Assembly (NCBI RefSeq): GCF_001305515.1
Contig: NZ_LJYW01000001.1
Location: 2,862,486 to 2,926,485 of the forward strand
Length of the DNA stretch: 64,000 nt
From: Prosthecodimorpha hirschii
GTDB lineage: Bacteria > Pseudomonadota > Alphaproteobacteria > Rhizobiales > Ancalomicrobiaceae
Direction of reading: 5' to 3'
Below the pieces are notes generated by a model. It saw only the letters and a program-made list of their open reading frames with translations. It ran no database searches and was not told the origin of the DNA. The stretch's first letter is position 1. Every line of letters starts with the position of its first letter. This document shows positions 8,155-16,587 of this stretch, piece after piece. The translations under genes and the position numbers were made by a program.

Positions 8155-9009
8155 GTGCTGACCATCCTGTTCGACGGCGTCGCCTACGGCATGCTGCTCT
8201 TCGTGCTCGCCTGCGGATTGGCGATCACGCTCGGGCTGATGAACTTCGTCAATCTCGCCCATGGCGCCTTCGCCATGGCGGGCGGCTACGTCACCGCGAT
8301 CCTGATCAACCGCTGGGGCCTGCCCTTCCTGGCCACCCTGCCGTTCGCCTTCCTGGTTCCCGCCGCGATCGGCCTGGTGCTGGAACGGACGCTCTATGTC
8401 CGCCTCTATCACCGCGGCCACCTCGACCAGGTGCTGTTCTCGATCGGCCTGGTCTTCATGGCGGTGGCGTCGGTCGACTGGACGATGGGATCGCAGCAGC
8501 AGTTCGTGACGCTGCCGTCCTGGCTGAAGGGCCGGGTCGACATCCTCGGCGTCCAGGTCGGCCTCTACCGCAGCTTCATCATCGTGGTCTGCAGCGTGCT
8601 GGTGGTCGCCCTGCAGCTGGTGCTGGCCAAGACCCGCTTCGGCAGCCGGCTGCGGGCGGCGGTCGACGACCCGCGCGTCGCCCGCGGCCTCGGCATCAAC
8701 GTCTCGGCCATCTTCGCCGTCACCTTCGCGTTCGGCTCCGGCCTCGCCGGCCTCGGCGGCGCGCTGGGGGCGGAGATCCTCGGCCTCGACCCGACCTTCC
8801 CGCTGAAATTCATGATCTACTTCCTGATCGTGGTCACGGTCGGCGGGACCACCAGCCTGACCGGTCCGTTCCTGGCCTCGATCCTCCTCGGCGTCGCCGA
8901 CGTGGCCGGCAAATACTACGTGCCGAGCTTCGGCGCCTTCGTCATCTACTCGCTCATGATCGTGGTCCTGGTCCTGCGCCCGCAGGGTCTGTTCGCCCGC
9001 GCCCGCTGA
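8155..9009 (+). CDS. livH: Branched-chain amino acid-type ABC permease, LivH family
   Basis: The 284-residue inner-membrane permease has the LivH hallmark near the N-terminus (GLMNFVNLAHGAFAMAGGYV) and about eight hydrophobic segments. The GTG at 8155 has GGAGG seven bases before it and starts directly at the first helix (LTILFDGVAYGM). The in-frame ATG at 8008 would add about 50 Arg/Pro-rich residues unlike any permease, so it is rejected. It forms a heterodimer channel with the next gene product. Ligand probably follows the binding proteins at 2396 and 6797. Confidence 0.88.
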   Translation: MLTILFDGVAYGMLLFVLACGLAITLGLMNFVNLAHGAFAMAGGYVTAILINRWGLPFLATLPFAFLVPAAIGLVLERTLYVRLYHRGHLDQVLFSIGLVFMAVASVDWTMGSQQQFVTLPSWLKGRVDILGVQVGLYRSFIIVVCSVLVVALQLVLAKTRFGSRLRAAVDDPRVARGLGINVSAIFAVTFAFGSGLAGLGGALGAEILGLDPTFPLKFMIYFLIVVTVGGTTSLTGPFLASILLGVADVAGKYYVPSFGAFVIYSLMIVVLVLRPQGLFARAR

Positions 9010-9024
9010 CATCAGGACCGCACC

Positions 9025-10089
9025 ATGTCGCACGCCTCCGCCGACAGCTTCGTCCAGAGCGGCATCGTCGCCCGCACCCTCGCCCGGCGCGGCCGCTGGC
9101 GGGCGCCGGAGATCCTGTTCTGGCTCGCCGCGCTCGCCTCGATCTGGCTCCTGCCGGACCGGCACCTGATCCTGAACGAGATCGCCATCATCGGCCTGTT
9201 CGCCGTCTCGCTCGACCTGATCCTCGGCTATGCCGGCATCGTCTCGCTCGGCCATGCCGCCTTCTTCGGGCTCGGCGCCTACACGGCCGGGCTGATCGCC
9301 AAGCATTTCGCGCTCGATCCGCTGATCGGGCTCGTCGGTGCGGCCGCGACCGCGGCGGCGCTCGGCTGGGTGACCAGCTTCCTGGTGCTGCGCGGTGCCG
9401 ACCTGACCCGCCTGATGGTCACCCTCGGCGTCGCCCTGATCCTGGCCGAAGTCGCCAACCAGGCCGCATGGCTGACCGGCGGCGCGGACGGCCTGCAGGG
9501 CGTGATCATGCCGGCCATTCTCGGCCGCTTCGAATTCGACATCTTCGGCACCACCGCCTATGTCTACAGCCTCGCGGTGACCTTCGTGCTGTTCGTGATC
9601 GCCCGGCGCATCGTGGTCTCGCCGTTCGGGCTGTCGCTGCGCGCCATCCGCGACAATCCGCTCAGGGCGCGCGCCGTCGGCATCCCGGTCAACGCCCGGC
9701 TGATCGCGGTCTATACGCTGGCCGCCGCCTATGCGGGCGTGGCCGGCGCGCTGCTTGCCCAGACGACCCAGTTCGTCTCGCTCGACGTGATCGCCTTCCA
9801 CCGCTCCGCCGACGTGCTCCTGGTGCTGGTCATCGGCGGCACCGGCTATCTCTATGGCGGGCTGGTCGGCGCCGTCGTCTTCAAGCTGCTGCAGGATTGG
9901 CTCGCCAGCATCACGCCGCAATACTGGCTGTTCTGGATCGGCCTGATCCTGATCGTCCTGGTGCTGGCCGATCGCGACCGCCTGACCGCCCGGCTCACCG
10001 CCGCCTGGCGCGCCCGCGCGCCTGGGCCCGCCGGCGGGGCTGGGCCCGCAAACGGCCCCCACGCCACCCCCGCCTCCGGAGAGCGCTGA
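9025..10089 (+). CDS. livM: Branched-chain amino acid-type ABC permease, LivM family
   Basis: The 354-residue permease partner of the preceding LivH has a charged N-terminal extension of about 30 residues, then LivM-typical helices (ILGYAGIVSLGHAAFFGLGAY; SLRAIRDNPLRARAVGI as the cytoplasmic coupling loop). The C-terminal 30 residues are Ala/Gly/Pro rich. It is followed by the ATPase gene after a single base. It belongs to the HAAT family of ABC importers, whose substrates include amino acids, amides and, in catabolic clusters, aromatic acids. Confidence 0.9.
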   Translation: MSHASADSFVQSGIVARTLARRGRWRAPEILFWLAALASIWLLPDRHLILNEIAIIGLFAVSLDLILGYAGIVSLGHAAFFGLGAYTAGLIAKHFALDPLIGLVGAAATAAALGWVTSFLVLRGADLTRLMVTLGVALILAEVANQAAWLTGGADGLQGVIMPAILGRFEFDIFGTTAYVYSLAVTFVLFVIARRIVVSPFGLSLRAIRDNPLRARAVGIPVNARLIAVYTLAAAYAGVAGALLAQTTQFVSLDVIAFHRSADVLLVLVIGGTGYLYGGLVGAVVFKLLQDWLASITPQYWLFWIGLILIVLVLADRDRLTARLTAAWRARAPGPAGGAGPANGPHATPASGER

Positions 10090-10090
10090 G

Positions 10091-10843
10091 ATGGCCCCCG
10101 CTCTGGAAACCCGCGGCTTGGTGCGCCGTTTCGGCGGCCTGATCGCCACCGACCATGTCGATTTCCGTCTGGAGACCGGCGCCCGCCACGCCCTGATCGG
10201 CCCGAACGGCGCCGGCAAGACCACCTTCGTGAACCTGCTGACCGGCGTCCTGCCGCCGTCGGCCGGGCAGATCCTGCTCGAAGGCGCCGACGTGACCCGG
10301 CTCCGGTCCGACCTGCGCGTCCGCCGCGGCCTGTCGCGCACCTTCCAGATCAACCAGCTGTTTCCGACCATGACGCCGCTGGAGACGATCGGCCTCGCCG
10401 TCTCCGAGCGGATGGGATCCGGGCGCGACTGGTGGCGGGTGATCGGCAGCAAGGCCGCCGTCACCGACGAGATCCTGGAGATCGCCGAACGCTTCCGGCT
10501 GACCGAGGTGCTCGGCGAGCCGACCCGCACGCTCGCCTACGGCAAGCAGCGGCTTCTGGAGATCGCCGTCGCCTTCGCGTGCCGGCCGCGCGTGCTGCTG
10601 CTCGACGAGCCGGCCGCCGGCGTGCCGGAAGCCGAGCGACAGGAACTGCTCGCCACCGTCGCGGCGCTGCCGCGCGACGTGTCGGTGCTCCTGATCGAGC
10701 ACGACATGGACCTCGTCTTCTCCTTCGCCGACCGCATCTCGGTGCTGGTAAACGGCGCGCTGTTCACCGAAGGCAGCGTCACGGAAGTCGCCAACGATCC
10801 GCGCGTGCGCGCCGTCTATCTCGGGGAGAGCCTGGATGGCTGA
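10091..10843 (+). CDS. livG: ABC transporter ATP-binding protein, LivG family
   Basis: The 250-residue cytoplasmic ATPase has Walker A GPNGAGKTT at residues 37-45, a LivG-type segment SRTFQINQLFPTMTPLE and Walker B VLLLDEPAAG. The signature region reads LAYGKQRLLEIA, a common LivG variant of LSGGQ. It pairs with LivF, whose start lies inside the last codons of this gene. It powers the LivHM channel. Confidence 0.92.
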   Translation: MAPALETRGLVRRFGGLIATDHVDFRLETGARHALIGPNGAGKTTFVNLLTGVLPPSAGQILLEGADVTRLRSDLRVRRGLSRTFQINQLFPTMTPLETIGLAVSERMGSGRDWWRVIGSKAAVTDEILEIAERFRLTEVLGEPTRTLAYGKQRLLEIAVAFACRPRVLLLDEPAAGVPEAERQELLATVAALPRDVSVLLIEHDMDLVFSFADRISVLVNGALFTEGSVTEVANDPRVRAVYLGESLDG

Positions 10844-11570
10844 TCTACTGCGGCTCGACCGGGTCGCCGCCGGCTATGGCGAGGCGCTGGTCATTTCCGG
10901 CATCGACCTGACGCTGGGCGAAGGCCGCGCGCTCGCCGTGCTCGGCCGCAACGGCACCGGCAAGACGACGCTGCTCAACACCATCGTCGGCGTCACCCGC
11001 CATCGCGGCGGCCGGATCGCGCTCGGCGGGCAGGACATCACGGGGCTCAGACCGGACCGGCGCGCCCATGCCGGCATCGGCTGGGTGCCGCAGGAGCGCA
11101 ACATCTTCAAGTCGCTGACGGTGGAGGAGAATCTCACCGCCGTGGCGCGGCCGGGGGCCTGGACGGTCGAGCGCGTCTACGGCCTGTTCCCGCGCCTCAA
11201 GGAGCGCTGCCGCAACCTCGGCAACCAGCTTTCGGGCGGCGAGCAGCAGATGCTGGCGGTCGGCCGCGCGCTGGTGCTCAATCCGCGCCTGCTCCTGCTC
11301 GACGAGCCGACCGAGGGCCTGGCGCCGATCATCATCGAGGAACTGCTGGCGGCTCTGAAGCGGATCATCCGCGACGAGGGCATGGCGGCGATCGTGGTCG
11401 AGCAGCATGCCCAGAAGATCCTGGGCGTGACCGACGATGCGGTCATCCTCGACCGCGGCGCCATCGTGCATGCCGCGCCGAGCCGGACGCTGATCGACGA
11501 TCCCGCGCCGCTGGAGCAGCATCTCGGCGTGACCGCCCGCAAGAGCCCCGGCCGCGCCGCCGCGCATTGA
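10836..11570 (+). CDS. livF: ABC transporter ATP-binding protein, LivF family
   Basis: The 244-residue second ATPase has Walker A GRNGTGKTT near residues 33-41, the LivF-typical GIGWVPQERNIFKSLTVEEN stretch, the signature LSGGEQQ and Walker B LLLLDEPTEGLAP. It overlaps the livG end by 8 bases. With the upstream genes it completes a full five-component importer. The next gene follows after 34 bases and is probably co-transcribed. Confidence 0.92.
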   Translation: MADLLRLDRVAAGYGEALVISGIDLTLGEGRALAVLGRNGTGKTTLLNTIVGVTRHRGGRIALGGQDITGLRPDRRAHAGIGWVPQERNIFKSLTVEENLTAVARPGAWTVERVYGLFPRLKERCRNLGNQLSGGEQQMLAVGRALVLNPRLLLLDEPTEGLAPIIIEELLAALKRIIRDEGMAAIVVEQHAQKILGVTDDAVILDRGAIVHAAPSRTLIDDPAPLEQHLGVTARKSPGRAAAH

Positions 11571-11604
11571 CCGAACAAGAGAAACCAGACAGGGAGGATA
11601 TCTG

Positions 11605-12714
11605 ATGCAACGCCAGACGCCGCCGTTCCGGGCCGACATGGTCGGCAGCCTCTTGCGCACCGCGCCGGTCAAGGCCGCGCGCGAGAGCCATGCCGCCGGC
11701 ACGCTCGACGATGCCGGCCTCAAGGCCGTCGAGGATGCCGAGATCGTCAAGCTGATCGCGCGCCAGGAGGCTGTCGGCCTCAAGGGCGTCACCGACGGCG
11801 AGTTCCGCCGCGCCTTCTGGCATTTCGACTTCCTGGAACGGCTCGACGGCGTCACCTCGGTCACCGCCGATTCCGGCATGAACTTCAAGGGCGGCGTCGG
11901 CATCGCCAAGGCGCTGCGCATCACCGGCAAGGTCGGCTGGCCCGGCACCCACCCGATGATCGAACATTTCACCTTCCTGCGCGACCATGTCGGCCCCGGC
12001 TCGACGCCGAAGATGACCATTCCGGGCCCGAGCATGCTGCACTATCGCGGCGGCCGGAAGATGATGAATCCCGGCATCTACGACGACATGGACGGCTTCT
12101 ACAACGATGTCGGCACGGCCTATCGCGGCGCCGTCGACAGCTTCTACGCGGCCGGCTGCCGCTACCTGCAGCTCGACGACATCTCGTTCGCCTATCTGTG
12201 CGATCCCGAGCAGCGCGAGATGCTGCGCGCCCGCGGCGACGACCCCGAGAAGCAGCCGGACATCTATGCCGGCATGGTCCGGACGGCGCTGGCCGCCAAG
12301 CCCGCCGACCTCGCCATCACGATGCATCTGTGCCGCGGCAACTTCCGCTCCACCTTCATCGCCTCGGGCGGCTACGAGCCGGTCGCCGAGGTGCTGTTCA
12401 ACGCCATGCCGGTCGACGGCTATTTCATGGAATGGGATAGCGACCGCGCCGGCGGCTTCGAGCCGCTGCGCTTCCTGCCCAAGGGCAAGTTCGTGGTGCT
12501 CGGCCTCGTCACCTCCAAGACCGGCACGCTGGAGAAGAAGGACGACATCCGCCGCCGGATCGACGAGGCGTCCCGCTACGTCCCGCTCGACCAGCTCTGC
12601 CTCTCCCCGCAATGCGGCTTCGCCTCGACCGAGGAGGGCAACATCCTGGCCGAGGACGAACAATGGGCGAAGCTCGCCATGATCGTCGAGATCGCCCGCG
12701 AGGTCTGGGGCTGA
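11605..12714 (+). CDS. Cobalamin-independent methionine synthase (MetE C-terminal domain) family protein
   Basis: The 369-residue protein is a stand-alone version of the MetE catalytic half. His241 and Cys243 (MHLCRG) and Cys337 (SPQCGFAS) fit the zinc ligands that bind the thiol acceptor. The N-terminal half of MetE is absent, as in the YxjG-like core enzymes. It has a GGGAGGA ribosome site and follows livF by 34 bases. The methyl donor and acceptor are unknown. Next to a demethylase cluster it could handle methyl groups, but the Rieske enzyme releases formaldehyde rather than methyl-folate, so this link is weak. A general thiol methyl-transfer role is the safer reading. Confidence 0.8.
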   Translation: MQRQTPPFRADMVGSLLRTAPVKAARESHAAGTLDDAGLKAVEDAEIVKLIARQEAVGLKGVTDGEFRRAFWHFDFLERLDGVTSVTADSGMNFKGGVGIAKALRITGKVGWPGTHPMIEHFTFLRDHVGPGSTPKMTIPGPSMLHYRGGRKMMNPGIYDDMDGFYNDVGTAYRGAVDSFYAAGCRYLQLDDISFAYLCDPEQREMLRARGDDPEKQPDIYAGMVRTALAAKPADLAITMHLCRGNFRSTFIASGGYEPVAEVLFNAMPVDGYFMEWDSDRAGGFEPLRFLPKGKFVVLGLVTSKTGTLEKKDDIRRRIDEASRYVPLDQLCLSPQCGFASTEEGNILAEDEQWAKLAMIVEIAREVWG

Positions 12715-12733
12715 GGGACCGGCCGACGAACCG

Positions 12734-12761
12734 GGACGGGACGCGTTCGCACGTCCCGTCC
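12734..12761. terminator. Bidirectional stem-loop between convergent genes
   Basis: A perfect 10-bp stem (GGACGGGACG / CGTCCCGTCC) with an 8-base loop lies 20 bases after the MetE-like stop and 36 bases from the antitoxin stop on the other strand. It lacks a clear U-tract on either side but is well placed to end both units. Confidence 0.55.
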
Positions 12762-12796
12762 GCACCGGCTCAATCGGGGAGGACTGGGACGACCGG

Positions 12797-13135
12797 TCAG
12801 GCCTCGACGGCGCTGAACCGAATCCGGCCGCGGCCCTGCTCCGCCGCGCGCGGGCGGGCGACGATCTCCACATCCCGGTCGAAGGCCGTCAGGAAGGTCA
12901 TCAGCCGGTCGACCGAGTATTCGCGAAAATGCCCTTTGAACAGGCGGGACACCTCCGGCTGGGAAATCCCCATGAGGGTCCCGGCCTTCGCCTGGGTCAG
13001 CTTGCGTGCGCCGGTCAGGCGATAGATCTCGGCCACCAGCTGGGCCTTGAGGAAATGCGCTTCGGCATCCGGCAGGCCAAGGTCGGCGAACAGGTTGTCG
13101 GTTCCCTCGGTCACCTCGATCGGCTCCGCAGTCAT
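12797..13135 (-). CDS. XRE/HigA-type antitoxin, helix-turn-helix protein
   Basis: The 112-residue DNA-binding protein has an XRE helix-turn-helix at about residues 43-80 (LTQAKAGTLMGISQPEVSRL) and a C-terminal extension, the arrangement of antitoxins paired with Gp49-like toxins. Its start overlaps the stop of the toxin gene (ATGA), giving the toxin-first order of HigBA systems. It should neutralise the toxin and repress the shared promoter, probably through the palindrome at 13579. Confidence 0.88.
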   Translation of the reverse strand: MTAEPIEVTEGTDNLFADLGLPDAEAHFLKAQLVAEIYRLTGARKLTQAKAGTLMGISQPEVSRLFKGHFREYSVDRLMTFLTAFDRDVEIVARPRAAEQGRGRIRFSAVEA

Positions 13136-13515
13136 GATGGGGTCTCCCGCTTCATCCTGTTGGCGTGGTCCGCTTCGGCATCCTTCAGGCGCTTTCTGAT
13201 CAGATCGATGTCGGTCTGCGGCGTCTTGATGCCGCTTTTCGACTTCTTCTTGAAGGCATGCAGGACATAGATGACGCTTTCGAAACGGGTCGTGTAGACG
13301 GCCCGGTAGGTATCACCGTCGAAGTCGTCGATCAGTTCGACCGTTCCGCCGGACAGTCCCTTCAGTGTCTTGGCCGAAGGAGGACGTTGGCCGGTCTGAG
13401 CCAGAAACAGTTCGAATCCGAAGGCCTCCTGCACGGCAGGCGGAAAGGCCCCATAGTCCTTCCGGCAGGACCCGATCCAAACCAACGAACGGCTGGGTCG
13501 TGGAAGCCTCTCCAT
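13132..13515 (-). CDS. HigB/Gp49-like toxin of the RelE superfamily
   Basis: The 127-residue protein matches phage-derived Gp49-like toxins: VWIGSCRKDYGAFP at the start, the AFGFELFLAQTGQRP segment, LKGLSGGTVELIDDFDGDTYRAVYT in the core and a basic FKKKSKSGIKTP strand near the end. RelE/HigB toxins cut mRNA on the ribosome; the Lys/Arg-rich last third is where catalytic residues lie in that family. It is the first gene of the pair and overlaps the antitoxin gene by 4 bases. Both genes look intact, so the module may be active. Confidence 0.86.
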   Translation of the reverse strand: MERLPRPSRSLVWIGSCRKDYGAFPPAVQEAFGFELFLAQTGQRPPSAKTLKGLSGGTVELIDDFDGDTYRAVYTTRFESVIYVLHAFKKKSKSGIKTPQTDIDLIRKRLKDAEADHANRMKRETPS

Positions 13516-13578
13516 CGCAGGACGGTCCTCCAGCCTGCCCGGTCAGGACGCGGCTCGCCGCGCTCCGATCCCGGCACT

Positions 13579-13594
13579 ATGAGTATAAACTCAT
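13579..13594 (-). promoter_or_regulatory. Palindromic operator with embedded -10 of the higBA-type pair
   Basis: ATGAGT-ATAA-ACTCAT is a perfect 6-bp-arm palindrome, AT-rich in a GC-rich setting. On the minus strand it contains TATACT, a good -10 box, 64 bases before the toxin start. An operator over the -10 fits autorepression by the XRE antitoxin. No well-spaced -35 is visible. Confidence 0.5.
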
Positions 13595-13630
13595 GACGAA
13601 ATCAAGCCGCCGGATCTACGGGCGCACAGA

Positions 13631-13648
13631 CACCGGCCACGGCCGGTG
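13631..13648 (-). terminator. Possible terminator hairpin after the aldehyde dehydrogenase operon
   Basis: CACCGGCC and GGCCGGTG form a perfect 8-bp stem with a 2-base loop, 130 bases beyond the aldehyde dehydrogenase stop (minus strand). There is no U-tract. The stretch between it and the stop shows no gene. Confidence 0.3.
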
Positions 13649-13777
13649 ACGCCGGCAAGGCCGACCGGGACCCGGGCTCAAACTCCCGGGGAAGCCAGGG
13701 CGGGACCCGACGTTTCGGACGCAGGACGGAGCGATCCTGCCTTCCATCCCCTCCAAGCTCGCACCCGCCCCGCCCGC

Positions 13778-15277
13778 TCAGATGCGCGCGACGATGCTCT
13801 TCAGCTTGCAGTAGCCGCGCAGGCCTTCGAGGCCCTTTTCGCGGCCGAAGCCGGACTTGCGGTTGCCGCCGAAGGGCACCTCGATGCCGCCGGCGAAATA
13901 TTCGTTGATGTAGACTTGGCCGGCGTCGACGGCGCGGGCGAAGCGGAAGGCCTGGCCGAGATCGGCCGTGTAGATGCCGGCGACCAGCGCATAGGGGGTC
14001 GCGTTGGCGGCCGCGATGGCGGCGTCGAGATCGTCGACCACCGTCACGGCGAGGACCGGGCCGAACACCTCCTCCTGGACGATCGGGTCGTCGAGGCCGC
14101 GCGCGAGCACCACCGTCGGCGCGAAATAGTGGCCGGCCTCGCAGCCGTCCGGGTGGCAGATCGCGCCGCCGGTCAGGATCGTGTTGCCGGCCCGGCGTGC
14201 CGCCGCCACATGGGCGTCGATGCGGGAGAGATGCAGCGCGGAATTGACCGGCCCCATGTCGGTCGCGTCGTCGAGCCCGTGGCCGAGCCGCAACCGCGCG
14301 ATCCGGCCGAGCAGCGCCTCGATGAACGGGTCCGCGACGGCGCGCTGCAGGATCAGGCGCGATCCGGCCGAGCAGATCTGGCCGGCATTCTCGAAGATCG
14401 CCTCCATCACGCCGTCGAGCGCGCGGTCCCGGTCGGCATCGGCCATCACGACCAGCGGCGACTTGCCGCCGAGTTCCATGACCGTGCGGGTGACGTTGTC
14501 GGCCGCCGCCTTGATGACGCCGATGCCGGTCGGCACCGAGCCGGTGAAGGTGATGTGATCGACGCCCGGATGGGCGACCAGCGGCGCGCCGGCCTCGCGG
14601 CCCGTGCCGGTGACGACGTTGAGCACGCCGGCGGGCAGGCCCGCGCGGGCGAGGATGTCGGCCAGCATCAGCGCGGTGAACGGGGTCTGCTCGGCCGGCT
14701 TCGCCACCACCGTGCAGCCGGCGGCGAGCGCCGGCGCGATGCCGCGCGCCGCCGTGGAGATCGGATAGTTCCAGGGGATGATCTGCGCGGCGACGCCGAC
14801 CGGCTCCCAGACGGTCAGCCCGACATGGTCGGCATCGAGCGGCAGGCTGTCGCCCTGCAGCTTGTCGCAGGCCCCGGCATAATATTCGAAGCAGCGCGCC
14901 ACCCCGCGCACGTCGCCCTCGGCTTCCGCCAGCCGCTTGCCGGTATCCAGGCATTCGACCACTGCCAGGCGGGCGGCTTCCGCGCGCACGATCTCGGCCG
15001 CGCGCATCAGGATGCGGCCGCGCTCGGCCGGGCTCATGCGACGCCAGGCGCCGCGCGAGGCCTTGCCGGCGCTCGTCACCGCGCGCTCGACATCGGCGGC
15101 GTCGCCGGCGGCGAAGCGCGCGAAGGGCCGGCCGAAGCCGGGATCCTCGCTGTCCATGAAGCGGCCGGCGGCCGGCGGCACGAAGGCACCGTCGATGAAA
15201 TGGCCGTCCGGCAGGCCGGCGAGCGTGCCCGTCGTGCGGGCCTCGGCGACCAGCGCGTCGCGTGATCCGGCACTCAT
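13778..15277 (-). CDS. NAD(P)-dependent aldehyde dehydrogenase
   Basis: The 499-residue enzyme oxidises an aldehyde to the acid in the cytoplasm. Catalytic residues are in place: Asn170 (PWNYP), Glu268 (MELGGKSP) and Cys302 (GQICSAGSR). The C-terminus has the usual PFGGNRKSGFGREKGLEG block. The ATG overlaps the stop of the enolase-superfamily gene (ATGA), so it is the second gene of a two-gene operon. The pairing suggests that the dehydratase product is converted to an aldehyde and then oxidised, as in sugar-acid degradation. The substrate is not readable. Confidence 0.9.
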   Translation of the reverse strand: MSAGSRDALVAEARTTGTLAGLPDGHFIDGAFVPPAAGRFMDSEDPGFGRPFARFAAGDAADVERAVTSAGKASRGAWRRMSPAERGRILMRAAEIVRAEAARLAVVECLDTGKRLAEAEGDVRGVARCFEYYAGACDKLQGDSLPLDADHVGLTVWEPVGVAAQIIPWNYPISTAARGIAPALAAGCTVVAKPAEQTPFTALMLADILARAGLPAGVLNVVTGTGREAGAPLVAHPGVDHITFTGSVPTGIGVIKAAADNVTRTVMELGGKSPLVVMADADRDRALDGVMEAIFENAGQICSAGSRLILQRAVADPFIEALLGRIARLRLGHGLDDATDMGPVNSALHLSRIDAHVAAARRAGNTILTGGAICHPDGCEAGHYFAPTVVLARGLDDPIVQEEVFGPVLAVTVVDDLDAAIAAANATPYALVAGIYTADLGQAFRFARAVDAGQVYINEYFAGGIEVPFGGNRKSGFGREKGLEGLRGYCKLKSIVARI

Positions 15278-16380
15278 GACGCCACCTCGCTCACCTGATA
15301 GTCGGCCTTGTCGAGCCAGGCCGGCTCGATCTCCAGCCCCCAGCCGGGCTCGGCCGGGATGTCGACCATGCCGTCGCGGGCGACCAGCGGATTGCGCAGC
15401 AGGCCGACCTCCCACGGGTAGTAGTCCGGCCCCTCGATCGAGAATTCGACATAGGGTCCGGCATTCGGGATGGCGCCCATGATGTGCAGGGTGAAACAGG
15501 TGACCAGCGACTGGTTGGCGGAATGCGGCGTCACCGGCAGCCCCGCCGCGGCCGCCATGCGGGCGACTTCGAGCATGCGGCAGACGCCGCCGACATAGCA
15601 CACGTCCGGCTGCACCACGTCGACGACCCGGTTTTCGGTCATGTAGCGCCACAGCGTCAGGTCGCAGTCCTGCTCGCCGCCGGTCACGTCGAGGCTGAGG
15701 GCGCGCGTCACCTCCGCGGTCCAGTGGTGCATCCAGTAGGGGCAGGGCTCCTCGAAATGCACGACGCCGTGGTCCTGCAGCCTGTGGCCGACCTCGATCG
15801 CCTTCTTGGGCGAATAGGCGCTGTTGCCGTCGACCAGCAGGATGGCGTCGTCGCCGAGCGCCTTGCGCACCATCGGCACGATGGCTTCGGTGCGGCCCGG
15901 CCATTCGTCCTGGTCGTGGCCGCATTCCCGGCCGACGCGGAACTTGAAGGCCTTGTAGCCGTGCCGGTCGCGCAGCCGCGGCAGCCGTTCGGCCTCCGCC
16001 TCGGGGGTGATCTCGCCGCGCTTCATGCTGGAGGCATAGACCGGGAAGGGGCGCGGCGTGCCGCCGAGCAGTTCGCAGACGCTCTTGCCGGCCCGCTTGC
16101 CGGCCAGATCCCACAAGGCGGTGTCGAGCCCGGTCAGGGCGCGGAACAGATAGGAGCTGGGAAACTTGTGCTCGCGCTCGGGGATCAGGGCGACCAGGCC
16201 GGCAATGTCGGTCTCGTCGGCGCCGAGCGCATGGGGGGCGATCTGGCGGTGGAACACCGTGGCGGTGATGTCGGCATTGTAGGCCGACATCTGACCCCAG
16301 CCCTGCCGGCCGTCCTCGCTCGTCACGCGAACGAAGCCGACTTGGCGATTGGCGAAGGTCTCGAGCTTCTGGATCCGCAT
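15274..16380 (-). CDS. Enolase-superfamily (mandelate racemase/muconate lactonizing group) dehydratase-like enzyme
   Basis: The 368-residue protein has the MR/MLE architecture: an alpha+beta capping N-terminus and a TIM barrel. Metal ligands fit Asp184 (VDGNSAY), Glu210 (HFEEPC) and Glu236 (GGEQDC). Lys146 in KFR replaces the KxK motif, with Asp259 (QPDVCYVGG) and His286 (TPHSANQ) as a probable acid/base dyad. The start at 16380 has GGGAGG four bases before it; the in-frame ATG at 16404 adds eight residues with no ribosome site. Such enzymes dehydrate or racemise sugar acids and similar hydroxy acids. Divergent from the MocR regulator. Confidence 0.85.
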   Translation of the reverse strand: MRIQKLETFANRQVGFVRVTSEDGRQGWGQMSAYNADITATVFHRQIAPHALGADETDIAGLVALIPEREHKFPSSYLFRALTGLDTALWDLAGKRAGKSVCELLGGTPRPFPVYASSMKRGEITPEAEAERLPRLRDRHGYKAFKFRVGRECGHDQDEWPGRTEAIVPMVRKALGDDAILLVDGNSAYSPKKAIEVGHRLQDHGVVHFEEPCPYWMHHWTAEVTRALSLDVTGGEQDCDLTLWRYMTENRVVDVVQPDVCYVGGVCRMLEVARMAAAAGLPVTPHSANQSLVTCFTLHIMGAIPNAGPYVEFSIEGPDYYPWEVGLLRNPLVARDGMVDIPAEPGWGLEIEPAWLDKADYQVSEVAS

Positions 16381-16513
16381 GCCGCCTCCCGGAGCCCGGC
16401 GCATCTCCGTCGAAATGCTCCGGCTCCCTGCCTCGGGTTGGCGCCGGCCGTCGGGGACGGAGCGGCGCAGTTCGGGATGGGCCGCCCCATGCCGATGCCG
16501 CGGACTTTAGTCT

Positions 16514-16562
16514 GGATTGGACTGCAACTAAGGTCCATTCTGGACAAAGCAACGGACCAATC
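16514..16562. promoter_or_regulatory. Candidate MocR operator, autoregulatory copy
   Basis: GGATTGGACTG at the left and GGACCAATC at the right form a dyad whose GATTGG and CCAATC arms span 48 bp (16515-16562). The same arms with the same 48-bp span occur at 18101-18150. It lies between the divergent enolase-type gene and the MocR gene, ending 25 bases before the MocR ATG. Inner TGGAC/GTCCA motifs add further partial symmetry. Confidence 0.55.
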
Positions 16563-16587
16563 GAACGCAGGATCGGAGCGTGACGGC

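Noticed and set aside
7876..10530. 884-codon open frame on the minus strand
   Set aside because: Antisense to livH, livM and livG; repetitive Asp/Gly/Arg/His text without motif or ribosome site.
13646..15265. 539-codon open frame opposite the aldehyde dehydrogenase
   Set aside because: The minus-strand aldehyde dehydrogenase has all catalytic residues; the plus-strand frame is its shadow.
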